From the NCBI GenBank assembly GCA_934457115.1, contig CAKSHI010000024.1, forward strand, positions 1 through 11,013: a DNA stretch of 11,013 nt, given 5' to 3'. Both the position numbers and the translations under genes were made by a program. Positions 1 to 6,560 of the stretch are shown here, in pieces (the stretch's first letter is position 1; every line of letters begins with the position of its first letter). The stretch comes from an uncultured Eubacteriales bacterium. GTDB taxonomy: Bacteria; Bacillota; Clostridia; Oscillospirales; Acutalibacteraceae. The notes beneath the pieces are model-generated. The model was not told where the DNA came from. It saw only the letters and a list, made by a program, of their open reading frames with translations, and searched no databases.

Positions 1-263
1 TTTACTTTGGTTATAATATCTCTTAGCTTTTGGCCGTCTATTATATATTCTAGAGCTTCGTCCGGAGTATTACAAACAAGCTCAGTTTCAGGTTTATAAT
101 ATTCATATACACTTATAGTCCCGTCAGGATGAGCTATCCCGTATACTTTATCATTCCATTCAAACTCAACTTCGCTATGACACTTCATAGCAAATCTAAA
201 TTCTTCTATTGTTTTAAACCTATTTTCCTCCAGCCTCTCTTCTTCGCTCAATTTTCTGCTCAT
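1..263 (-). CDS. Small acidic protein, candidate immunity protein (3' end beyond window)
   Basis: Reading the minus strand from ATG at 263-261 gives an open frame of 87 complete codons that runs off the window. It begins MSRKLSEEERLEENRF and continues through FEWNDKVYGIAHPDG, TPDEALEYIIDG and KLRDIITKV. A strong ribosome binding site (AAAGGAG, 278-272) sits 8 bases before the ATG, which supports translation from here. The protein is small, soluble, Glu/Asp-rich and has no signal peptide or membrane segment. I know similar short proteins next to phage-type or toxin-like genes in clostridia but cannot attach a named family. Its position directly after an orphan toxin tip suggests it is the matching antidote; this is inference from gene order. 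The frame is open upstream with no stop before the cassette at 264-632, so a fused product is also possible. Confidence 0.6.
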   Translation of the reverse strand, partial: MSRKLSEEERLEENRFKTIEEFRFAMKCHSEVEFEWNDKVYGIAHPDGTISVYEYYKPETELVCNTPDEALEYIIDGQKLRDIITKV

Positions 264-632
264 AACAACATCTCCTTTAAAGTTTTTAAATTCCGGTGCT
301 CCGTCCGGATAGTTAATAGCCTTTCCTGGATCAGGGTATCCATTGTCCCAATTTATCTCATGATCATGCGGACTGGAGTGCTTTTTAGGAAAACCATGAT
401 CAGTATAATGTCTTTCTTTTGTTGCCCTTCCATCAGGTCCTATTTTAGTATCTCTATCATAGCCCTCTTTTTTACCCTCAAATCTAGTCCTTTTTGTTGA
501 ATTAGGCTTTCCTAAGAATCTCTTATCATCATCCTTCTTTGGTTTCCAATTCCCAGACCTTGTCCTCTCGCCTCCGCCACCCATGCCGGCGGTTATCCAT
601 TGCTGATTTAATGATACCACATACTGCTTACT
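264..632 (-). pseudogene. Orphan (headless) toxin C-terminal cassette with His-rich domain
   Basis: An open minus-strand frame starts just after an in-frame TAA (635-633) and runs 122 codons (from 629) up to the ATG at 263. Its first 20 residues (KQYVVSLNQQ then WITAGMGGGG) are identical to residues 235-254 of the DUF4417 protein upstream. The sequence then diverges completely into a basic, His-rich domain with RDTKIGPDGRATKERHYTDH, HSSPHDHEINW and NYPDGAPEFK. There is no ATG at the head, no ribosome binding site, and a terminator lies only 10 bp upstream; a GTG at 620-618 is the only plausible weak start. The cassette therefore looks silent: an alternative C-terminal tip lacking its trunk. 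The clustered His, Asp and Asn residues suggest a metal-dependent or His-catalysed nuclease, but I do not recognise a named toxin family. It could instead be debris from an old duplication. Confidence 0.6.
571..630 (-). repeat. Junction repeat, copy A (head of orphan cassette)
   Basis: This 60-bp segment matches 1243-1302 at 59 of 60 positions in the same orientation. The only mismatch is at 579/1251 (a synonymous Gly codon), and 580-630 is a perfect 51-bp match. The two copies are offset by 672 bp. It encodes the 20-residue KQYVV...GGGG junction, apart from the last base of the final Gly codon. Homology stops abruptly on both sides, as expected of a recombination junction or a partial duplication rather than an ordinary paralogue. 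Confidence 0.9.
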
Positions 633-641
633 TTAACAACC

Positions 642-677
642 AAAAAAGGCACACCCCAATATAGGGTGTAACCTTTT
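642..677 (-). terminator. Intrinsic terminator after the toxin/CPCC gene pair
   Basis: On the minus strand, AAAAGG and ACACCC pair with GGGTGT and CCTTTT around a 7-base loop (657-663), with a small internal bulge at 650 and 670-671. The stem is followed by six Ts (647-642). It lies 18 bp after the stop of the cysteine-rich protein gene and just before the orphan cassette. It should end the DUF4417-toxin/CPCC transcript and keep the cassette behind it poorly transcribed. The plus-strand reading has only four Ts, so it is weaker that way. Confidence 0.75.
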
Positions 678-694
678 ACAGTTGCTTAAATATA

Positions 695-940
695 TCATCT
701 ATTTAGCTGCTCTATTGGATTCCAATTGTGAGGTGGCAAACAAGCATCTGAAAACCATTCATAACCCGATTCGATCCACTTTTCTCTCCATTTTTTGATT
801 CTTTCTTCTTTATTAGGAAAGTCATCTACACCAAACTGAAAACCGCAGCATGGACATATGGAATAGCTTCCATATCCTTCCTCATCATAAGGTCTTTCAT
901 TTAAGCCATCATATTTACATACAGGACATATATATTCCAT
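695..940 (-). CDS. Small CPVC/CPCC cysteine-rich zinc-ribbon-like protein, candidate immunity protein
   Basis: The product is 81 aa. Two cysteine pairs, CPVC (residues 5-8) and CPCC (about 29-32, in SICPCCGFQFG), flank a YDGLNERPYDEEGYGSY segment, giving a zinc-ribbon-like layout. The C-terminal half is charged and Trp-rich (KKWREKWIESGYEWF, PPHNWNPIEQL). I chose the ATG at 940-938 because GGAG lies 8 bases upstream and because homologues I recall start with MEYICPVC. The in-frame start at 997 would add 19 weak residues and overlap the toxin gene by 35 bp. The gene begins 22 bp after the DUF4417-toxin stop and ends 18 bp before a terminator, so the two are probably co-transcribed. That position is typical of an immunity gene; the role is inference, since short proteins of this type are mostly annotated as hypothetical. 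Confidence 0.7.
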   Translation of the reverse strand: MEYICPVCKYDGLNERPYDEEGYGSYSICPCCGFQFGVDDFPNKEERIKKWREKWIESGYEWFSDACLPPHNWNPIEQLNR

Positions 941-962
941 TTCATTCACTCCAATTATTTTA

Positions 963-2003
963 TTATCCTTTTTGGCGATCAAAATATCTTTGACCACCTG
1001 TAGATTTAAAAAATGTTATTGTTTTACCTTTTGCATTGTAAGCACCAAAACTATTTGTTTTTGAATCATAAACTCGTGTAACACCATTACCATCTGTCTT
1101 ATACTGGTATTTCGCCTTATTTTTATAAAATTTTTGAGCCTTACTTGCGTATTCCTTGGCACTGATACTATTAAAATCCTTTCCGTGTCTCTTAAAATGA
1201 TCCTTCAATGTACTCGGATTCGCCCAGTTCGTAGATTTTGAACCTCCGCCGCCCATGCCGGCGGTTATCCATTGCTGATTTAATGATACCACATACTGCT
1301 TATTTTCTTCAACTGTATTTTGTCGTGGTTCCATCGAGCGCATTTTGTACTCTCGATTATCGCTCAACAATCTAAAATCCTTGTTTTGTCCCAAGTTGTT
1401 AGTCTCGGCGTAATCGACAGTAATAATATTGCCCTCCATTTCGTCAAACGGTTCACAATAGCAAATAACTGCCAAAGGTTTAATTCTTTTCATCATTTCA
1501 TTATAGCCTTGAAGGAAGAAGTCTTTCTCCCTTTTTACTCCTAATGTAGACACTGCGACAATAGAGCCTTCCTCAATGCCGTCAAAACAATACCAATAAC
1601 TTTTTGGCAAGCCCCACGAAATCGTAGGAATAACATTAATACCTTTTGACTGCAAATATGCTCCACACCATCTTGATCTAAATGTGTTGTAAATTTGAAG
1701 CGTGGTTGGCATCGTATAATAGGTACTAAATTGTGGTGATAACACCCCCTTATACTGACTTAATTTTTGGATACGTGGCTGCGGGTCATTCCAAATAACT
1801 TGAAACTTATAGTCATCAAGGAAAAAGTGCACAAACTTATTTGTATTTGCCGTATCGTCACGCTTAGTTTGGTCGTAGCCTATTAATCGAACGTTTGATA
1901 AATCAACGTATTGTTTTCGAATTATAGGCATATCGAAATTCCCATCACTTTCAAACTGATTTCTTAAAAATAATGGGTTATTTCTAAATTCTTCACTGGT
2001 CAT
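963..2003 (-). CDS. DUF4417-type protein with C-terminal toxin-like (possible nuclease) domain
   Basis: The product is 346 aa. The ATG at 2003-2001 is chosen because AAAGGAG lies 7 bases before it; an in-frame start at 2030 lacks such a site. Residues about 10-200 match what I know of DUF4417, common in Bacillota phages and plasmids: FVHFFLDDYKFQVIWNDP (57-74), MPTTLQIYNTFRSRW (98-112), IPTISWGLP (125-133), FDGIEEGSIVAVSTLG (140-155). Residues 235-254 are a junction ending in GMGGGG. Residues 260-346 form a compact basic domain: STLKDHFKRHGKDF, KEYASKAQKFY, TRVYDSKTNSFGAYN, TFF, RYFDRQ. This DHF-x-RHG plus RVYD/FGAYN pattern resembles BECR-type RNase toxin tips (Barnase/EndoU/Colicin/RelE); that assignment is by pattern only. 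There is no signal peptide or membrane segment. The trunk function is unknown. A shorter DUF4417 protein without the tail would be the ordinary form, so the tail is the notable part. Confidence 0.75.
   Translation of the reverse strand: MTSEEFRNNPLFLRNQFESDGNFDMPIIRKQYVDLSNVRLIGYDQTKRDDTANTNKFVHFFLDDYKFQVIWNDPQPRIQKLSQYKGVLSPQFSTYYTMPTTLQIYNTFRSRWCGAYLQSKGINVIPTISWGLPKSYWYCFDGIEEGSIVAVSTLGVKREKDFFLQGYNEMMKRIKPLAVICYCEPFDEMEGNIITVDYAETNNLGQNKDFRLLSDNREYKMRSMEPRQNTVEENKQYVVSLNQQWITAGMGGGGSKSTNWANPSTLKDHFKRHGKDFNSISAKEYASKAQKFYKNKAKYQYKTDGNGVTRVYDSKTNSFGAYNAKGKTITFFKSTGGQRYFDRQKG
1243..1302 (-). repeat. Junction repeat, copy B (inside DUF4417-toxin gene)
   Basis: This is the full-length-gene copy of the 60-bp repeat at 571-630 (59/60 identical). 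It encodes residues 235-254 of the DUF4417 protein, exactly between the trunk and the variable tip. Codon-level identity, including wobble positions, indicates a recent duplication or ongoing gene conversion rather than protein-level conservation alone. Confidence 0.9.
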
Positions 2004-2028
2004 TTTTATTCTCCTTTCATAATACCGC

Positions 2029-2070
2029 AAAAAATAGGCTATTTTTCCCCTTTAGAGGACAAATAGCCTA
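2029..2070 (-). terminator. Terminator-like hairpin in the leader of the DUF4417-toxin gene
   Basis: TAGGCTATTT (2035-2044) and AAATAGCCTA (2061-2070) form a perfect 10-bp stem around a 16-base loop. On the minus strand the stem is followed by six Ts (2034-2029), ending 25 bp before the DUF4417 ATG. The stem is AU-rich and the loop is large, so it is a modest terminator. It could terminate a now-lost upstream minus-strand gene or act as a leader attenuator for the toxin gene. Confidence 0.5.
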
Positions 2071-2087
2071 AAAATTTTTAAAATTCT

Positions 2088-2132
2088 TTAATCATCATCC
2101 AAAAATCCGCCTTTGTAGTCATTTTTGGGAAT
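2088..2132 (-). other. Possible gene-end remnant (IPKNDYKGGFLDDD-stop)
   Basis: Between the hairpin and the operon promoter, one minus-strand frame reads IPKNDYKGGFLDDD then TAA (2090-2088). An in-frame stop lies directly upstream (2135-2133) and there is no start codon. The acidic tail followed by a terminator-like hairpin looks like the 3' end of a gene whose body is missing. It is very short and could be chance. The same bases also hold an ATG-started 14-codon peptide without a clear ribosome binding site. Confidence 0.2.
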
Positions 2133-2223
2133 TTATTATGTATTAATAATTAAATATTTTTATCTTATTTTTATTGTCTAAATTACATAAAAAATAGCAA
2201 TATCCAAACGAGTATTTCCCTAC

Positions 2224-2252
2224 TTGTTTTTTTCTCAAAGTAATGTTATATT
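2224..2252 (+). promoter_or_regulatory. Sigma-A-like promoter of the glycan operon
   Basis: TTGTTT (2224-2229) and TATATT (2247-2252) are separated by 17 bp, matching a vegetative -35/-10 pair with one mismatch in the -10 and two in the -35. Transcription would start near 2259, about 35 bp before the wzx ATG. The surroundings are very AT-rich, so other weak matches exist, but this one has the best spacing and position. Confidence 0.55.
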
Positions 2253-2294
2253 AAAACGAGATTAATTAAATTTAGAGCAAAGGATATATATCTT

Positions 2295-3740
2295 ATGTCT
2301 AATAAAAAAACTGCATTTTTAAAAAATCTCATTGGATTTTCTTTAGCAACTTGGGTTACCTTTGTTATTGGCTTTATTGCTACACCTATCTCCACAAGGC
2401 TTTATAATACGAGTGAACTTGGAAAAATTAATTTATTTAATACATACGCAACCCTAATTTCAACTTTTGTGCTTTTGGGATTGGATCAATCATACGTAAG
2501 ATTTTATGAAGAATGTCGCAAAAGCAAAAAAGAAAAAAAACTTTTAGGCTTTTGTTTAAACGTTGCTTTTATCGCAGTTGCATTAACCGGATTTATATTG
2601 CTTTTTTTCCATGACTTTGTCTCGTGGCAAGTTTTGGGAAGTTATGGCATTTTAGCACCTATATGTATGATTATATATGCATTTGGTAATACCGCTTCAA
2701 GATATGTAAATTTAAATTATAGAATGATGCAAGATACTAAGTGGTATAATATACAAGCAATCGTTTTTGCTTTAATTAGTAAATTAATGTACTTAGGGGT
2801 GGCTTTTTTATATGCAGATGCAAAAATAGCAATAATTGCTTTGTCCTTGTCTGTATTCGTATCCTCAATGATCTTTCTATACATAAGAAGATCTTATATA
2901 ACCTTTAACGTTTTCAAAAAAATCGACAAGGCACTTGTTAAAGATATATCAAAATATGCTATCCCGCTAATTCCCGTATCAATTTTATCATGGGCGAATA
3001 ATTCAGTATCTAATATCGTTTTGCGCCAACTTCTTGGATTTTCTAACTTAGGTATATATTCAACTGCCGTAACTCTTGCGTCAACTATAAACCTAATTCA
3101 AGCCGGATTCGGTGTTTATTGGGCACCATATGTTTATAAAAACTATCAAAATGATAATAAAAGCAGTTTTTGGACAATTCATAAACTAATGTCTTGCTGC
3201 TTGGCCTTATTTGGGATTGCCATTATACTATTTCAACCGATTATATTTTTATTGATAGGCAAAAATTATAGAGATTCAATGTTATTCTTCCCGCTTCTTA
3301 TGTTGTCCCCTATTTGTTACACATTAGCCGAAACTACAGGCTTTGGAATAAATATATCAAAAAAGACTTACTGGAACTTAATCATCTTTTCAATAACTAT
3401 CGTTTTAAATATCGCATTATGCTATATTTTTATCCCATTTTTGGGGACTGCGGGTGCTGCCACAGCTGCGGCAATTGTAGCAATTGTCATGTTAATAGTA
3501 AGAACTGTAATTGGAGAACGATATTACAAGTCCATAGAAAATTATTCCTATGCAATTAAATGTGTTGGAATTACCTTATCGGCAGCATTAATCAATTATA
3601 TCTTCTTCGATTATAATATCATAAAAAACATTTTAATTATTTTTATACTCATACTGAGCTTGTTTATCTTTAGAAATGAAATAAAATTCCTATTAAGTAC
3701 AGCAAAAGAAATTATTAGTCATAAAAAAGGGGAAAACTAA
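2295..3740 (+). CDS. wzx: Wzx-type polysaccharide flippase (MOP superfamily)
   Basis: The product is 481 aa, a normal length for Wzx/RfbX polysaccharide exporters. It is very hydrophobic, with about 12-14 predicted membrane helices through the chain (for example residues 11-30, 44-63, 86-106, 113-132, 152-172, 176-196, 298-320, and several between 365 and 465). The N-terminus (FSLATWVTFVIGFIATPISTRLY) and the YVRFYEE and GIYSTAVTLASTINLIQAGFGVYWAPYVY segments are typical of the family. It should flip an undecaprenyl-linked repeat unit from the cytoplasmic to the outer face of the membrane. ATG at 2295 follows AAAGGA with a long spacing of about 11 bases. It is the first gene of the operon, one base before the next start. 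Substrate cannot be told from sequence, but the amino-sugar genes behind it suggest a glycan carrying that sugar. Confidence 0.88.
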   Translation: MSNKKTAFLKNLIGFSLATWVTFVIGFIATPISTRLYNTSELGKINLFNTYATLISTFVLLGLDQSYVRFYEECRKSKKEKKLLGFCLNVAFIAVALTGFILLFFHDFVSWQVLGSYGILAPICMIIYAFGNTASRYVNLNYRMMQDTKWYNIQAIVFALISKLMYLGVAFLYADAKIAIIALSLSVFVSSMIFLYIRRSYITFNVFKKIDKALVKDISKYAIPLIPVSILSWANNSVSNIVLRQLLGFSNLGIYSTAVTLASTINLIQAGFGVYWAPYVYKNYQNDNKSSFWTIHKLMSCCLALFGIAIILFQPIIFLLIGKNYRDSMLFFPLLMLSPICYTLAETTGFGINISKKTYWNLIIFSITIVLNIALCYIFIPFLGTAGAATAAAIVAIVMLIVRTVIGERYYKSIENYSYAIKCVGITLSAALINYIFFDYNIIKNILIIFILILSLFIFRNEIKFLLSTAKEIISHKKGEN

Positions 3741-3741
3741 A

Positions 3742-4734
3742 ATGAATCTTAAAAATAAAAAGATTTTAGTCACGGGTGCCGATGGTTTTATAGGTTCACA
3801 TCTGGCAGAATACTTAGTTAAAGAAGGAGCAAATGTAAGAGCTCTTGCTATATATAATTCTATGGGTTCGTGGGGATGGCTTGATAACTCAAAATACAAA
3901 AATCAAATGGATATCGTTCTAGGAGATGTTAGAGACAGCCACTGCTGTGAACAAATCTCAAAAGGGGCAGACGTTATATTTAATTTGGCTGCCCTTATTG
4001 CAATCCCTTATTCTTATATAGCTCCTGACAGTTATATCGACACAAATGTTAAAGGAGCCTTAAATATTTGCCAAGCTGCAAGAAATAATAATTGTGAACG
4101 TGTTATCCAAATATCTACAAGCGAAGTTTATGGCACTGCTAAGTATGTGCCTATTGACGAAAAACATCCCCTACAGCCTCAATCTCCCTACAGTGCAAGC
4201 AAAATAGGTTCTGATTCTATTGCAATGAGTTTTCATAATGCTTTTGGCCTAAACGTCACCTTAGCAAGACCGTTCAATACTTATGGTCCAAGACAATCGG
4301 CAAGAGCCGTAATTCCAACTATTATAACTCAAATTGCATTAGGTCAAAAGCAAATAAAATTAGGGGCGCTTTCTCCAACAAGGGATTTTAACTATGTACT
4401 TGATACTTGCAAGGGACTTGCTCTATTAGCCCAATGCGATAAAACGATTGGAAAAACTGTAAACATAGGCTCAAATTACGAAATAAGCATTGGTGAAACC
4501 GCAAACAAAATAAAAAGTATAATGAACAGTGATATTGAAATAATCACTGATGAACAACGAATCCGCCCTAAAGACAGTGAAGTTAATAGACTGTGGTGCG
4601 ACAACAGTCTTATTAAAGAGCTTACCGGATTTACCCCGGAATATGGAATAGACAAGGGACTGGAAGAAACTATAAAGTGGTTTACAACCCCTCAAAACCT
4701 TTCTAAATACAAAGGGGATATATACAATGTTTAA
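3742..4734 (+). CDS. legB: LegB-type NAD-dependent nucleotide-sugar 4,6-dehydratase
   Basis: The product is 330 aa, an extended short-chain dehydrogenase. It shows the Rossmann motif TGADGFIG (11-18), STSEVYG (125-131) and the catalytic Tyr150/Lys154 of YSASK. The YNSMGSWGWLD stretch (38-48) and the RPFNTYGPRQSARAVIPTII and LGALSPTRDFNYV blocks are strongly characteristic of LegB, which in Campylobacter converts GDP-GlcNAc to its 4-keto-6-deoxy derivative. It runs to the end of the family pattern (TIKWFTTPQNLSKYKGDIYN), so it is full length. The ATG lies 1 bp after the wzx stop behind a GGGGAAAA site, and its 3' end overlaps the nucleotidyltransferase gene by 8 bp. The family call is firm; whether the carrier is GDP, UDP or dTDP is not decided by the sequence. 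Confidence 0.88.
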   Translation: MNLKNKKILVTGADGFIGSHLAEYLVKEGANVRALAIYNSMGSWGWLDNSKYKNQMDIVLGDVRDSHCCEQISKGADVIFNLAALIAIPYSYIAPDSYIDTNVKGALNICQAARNNNCERVIQISTSEVYGTAKYVPIDEKHPLQPQSPYSASKIGSDSIAMSFHNAFGLNVTLARPFNTYGPRQSARAVIPTIITQIALGQKQIKLGALSPTRDFNYVLDTCKGLALLAQCDKTIGKTVNIGSNYEISIGETANKIKSIMNSDIEIITDEQRIRPKDSEVNRLWCDNSLIKELTGFTPEYGIDKGLEETIKWFTTPQNLSKYKGDIYNV

Positions 4735-5425
4735 AAAAGCTGTGATATTGTCAGGTGGACTTGGGACAAGACTAAAACCATTTACCGATGCTATTCCAAA
4801 GCCACTTTTGCCAATTGGCGAAAAGGCTGTACTGGAAATACAAATCGAAAGGCTCGCAAAATACGGTTTTGAAGAAATCATTTTAGCGACTAATTATAAG
4901 GCAGATTATATAGAGAAATTTTTTGGAGACGGCTCAAGGTATAACGTAAAACTAACAATAAGCAAAGAACAAAAAGCTCTTGGTACAGCAGGTCCACTGA
5001 AGCTTTTAGAAGATAAATTAACTGATCCATTCCTTGTAATGAACGGTGACATCTTGAGTCTGGTCGATTTTAACCGTATGTATGATTTTGCCTTAACTCA
5101 AAAATCCGATTTGACAGTTGGCGTTAAAAAAATGATTTTGCCATTTGCATTTGGGAATATATTTTTTGATGGCGATAGAGTTACCGGGATAGAAGAAAAA
5201 CCCGATATTGTAACCTATGCACTGGCAGGCATATACGTTATGAAACCCGAAGCATTAAAACTTATCCCAAAGGATACCTACTTCGGAATTGATACATTAA
5301 TTCAGTCACTATTGCCCACAAAATACGGTGTAACGAAATACGAAATAAAAGAATATTGGTTGGACATCGGAAGAATGGATGACTACAAAAAAGCTCAAGA
5401 AGACTATGAGCAATTTTCACAATAA
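4727..5425 (+). CDS. Sugar-1-phosphate nucleotidyltransferase
   Basis: The product is 232 aa with a nucleotidyltransferase fold. It shows the signature GGLGTRLKPFT (10-20) and PKPLLPIGEK (24-33), a metal-binding NGD with Asp108, GTAGPL (86-91), EEKP (156-159) and a second metal site near Asp213 in WLDIGRMDDY. It activates a sugar-1-phosphate to an NDP-sugar, probably the substrate of LegB. In the Campylobacter legionaminic pathway that step is done by PtmE, a guanylyltransferase with CBS domains; this protein carries only the catalytic domain and no CBS pair. GDP-mannose, GDP-glucosamine or dTDP-glucose pyrophosphorylase activity all fit the fold. AAAGGGG (4711-4717) precedes the ATG, and the start lies inside the end of legB, which suggests translational coupling. 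Confidence 0.85.
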   Translation: MFKKAVILSGGLGTRLKPFTDAIPKPLLPIGEKAVLEIQIERLAKYGFEEIILATNYKADYIEKFFGDGSRYNVKLTISKEQKALGTAGPLKLLEDKLTDPFLVMNGDILSLVDFNRMYDFALTQKSDLTVGVKKMILPFAFGNIFFDGDRVTGIEEKPDIVTYALAGIYVMKPEALKLIPKDTYFGIDTLIQSLLPTKYGVTKYEIKEYWLDIGRMDDYKKAQEDYEQFSQ

Positions 5426-5446
5426 CATATAATTCGAGGTGATTAA

Positions 5447-6544
5447 ATGCCTAAAGAATCCATCAAGCAGCGTTCAACAAATATTGAATTACTTAGAATA
5501 ATATCTATGCTTATGATTTTAACCCTTCATTATTTGGGTCAAGGCCAGGTTTTAAAAAATCTTCACTTTGGTTCTGCTAATTACTTTATAATGTGGACTA
5601 TTGAAGCTGTTTGCTTTGTCCCTGTTAACTGTTATGTTTTAATAAGTGGTTATTTCCTGGTAAATTCAAAATTTAAGCTTAACAAATTGATTTTACTTTG
5701 GTCTCAAGTCTTCTTTTACTCTATTATAATTTACTTTATACTGTTAGCGACAGGAATGACCAATTTAAATTCAAAAGACCTAATCTTTGCGACTTTCCCT
5801 ATTATAACAAGAAAATGGTGGTTTGCCTCTTGTTATATCGCTTTTTATATCTTAGTGCCGTTTTTAAATATTGCAGCCAAAGCAATGTCTAAAACACAAA
5901 TGAAAACTTTAATAATAATATCAACTATCATGTTTTGTCTCCCTTACGATACACTTAACATTGCCAGCGGATATAGCCTTATTTGGTTTATATTTTTATA
6001 CTTTGTTGCAGCTTACTTAAGATTACATAAGCCTAATTTTAAATATCTTAATAACAAAACCCATTGCTTTATAATGTTTATTGTATTTTCCCTTGTTGTC
6101 GCACTAATAAAATTCATCAAGGCTTTTATTTTAATAAAGTTAAAGGGAGATGAAATAATGCCATTCTTCCTCTATTCATATAATTCCATATTTATTTTGA
6201 TATCCTCAATTATGCTTTTTATGTTCTTTTTAAAGGTGGATATTAAAAATAAAACACTTTGCAAACTTATAAATATGACAGCTTCTCTTACTTTTGGAAT
6301 ATTTTTAATTCATTCTCACTTTGCATTAAGAGACAAGTTATGGATTTATTTAGGCAGCCAAAAATACTTAGATTCTCCACTTATGATATTTCACTTGATA
6401 TTATGTGTTTTACTTGTATTTGCTGCTTGCGGTATCATTGAATATTTAAGAAAATTATTATTTAAGGACTTAAAAATAGAATATTTAATAGAAAAAATAT
6501 CAATAAATATAAGTAATAAACTTAGTCTTAGCATTAATAAATAA
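5447..6544 (+). CDS. Acyltransferase family 3 membrane protein (glycan O-acyltransferase)
   Basis: The product is 365 aa and highly hydrophobic, with about 10 predicted helices. It opens with NIELLRIISMLMILTLHY, the classic first helix of acyltransferase 3 (OafA/WecH-like) proteins with the His near its outer end. It continues with NCYVLISGYFLV and RKWWFASCYIAFYILVPFLN, also typical. Such proteins move acetyl or other acyl groups from the cytoplasm onto surface sugars at the membrane. The C-terminal end (about 345-365) is a short basic soluble tail, and there is no SGNH domain. ATG at 5447 has AGGTGAT just upstream and follows the previous stop by 21 bp. An O-antigen polymerase is the alternative for a multi-helix protein here, but the N-terminal motif argues for an acyltransferase. 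Confidence 0.82.
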   Translation: MPKESIKQRSTNIELLRIISMLMILTLHYLGQGQVLKNLHFGSANYFIMWTIEAVCFVPVNCYVLISGYFLVNSKFKLNKLILLWSQVFFYSIIIYFILLATGMTNLNSKDLIFATFPIITRKWWFASCYIAFYILVPFLNIAAKAMSKTQMKTLIIISTIMFCLPYDTLNIASGYSLIWFIFLYFVAAYLRLHKPNFKYLNNKTHCFIMFIVFSLVVALIKFIKAFILIKLKGDEIMPFFLYSYNSIFILISSIMLFMFFLKVDIKNKTLCKLINMTASLTFGIFLIHSHFALRDKLWIYLGSQKYLDSPLMIFHLILCVLLVFAACGIIEYLRKLLFKDLKIEYLIEKISINISNKLSLSINK

Positions 6545-6560
6545 ATTTAAGGTGGTTTTT

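Noticed and set aside
129..500. Plus-strand open frame of 123 codons starting MSYPVYFIIPFK
   Set aside because: It is antisense to the orphan cassette and candidate immunity gene, has no ribosome binding site, and its composition is that of a reverse-frame shadow; the minus-strand reading matches a recognisable duplicated junction.
2140..2290. Minus-strand promoter for the toxin gene in the AT-rich gap
   Set aside because: Several loose -10-like hexamers exist but none has a convincing -35 at proper spacing, and any such transcript would have to pass the hairpin at 2029-2070.
2534..2541. A8 run in wzx (and a similar A8 at 7880-7887 in the formyltransferase gene) as possible phase-variation tracts
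   Set aside because: Runs of this length are expected in such AT-rich coding sequence, both frames are intact, and there is no other sign of contingency control.
3314..3559. Cys-rich plus-strand frame of 81 codons inside wzx
   Set aside because: It lies wholly within the flippase gene in another frame and lacks its own ribosome binding site. The cysteines come from the Ala/Gly-coding bases of the wzx frame.
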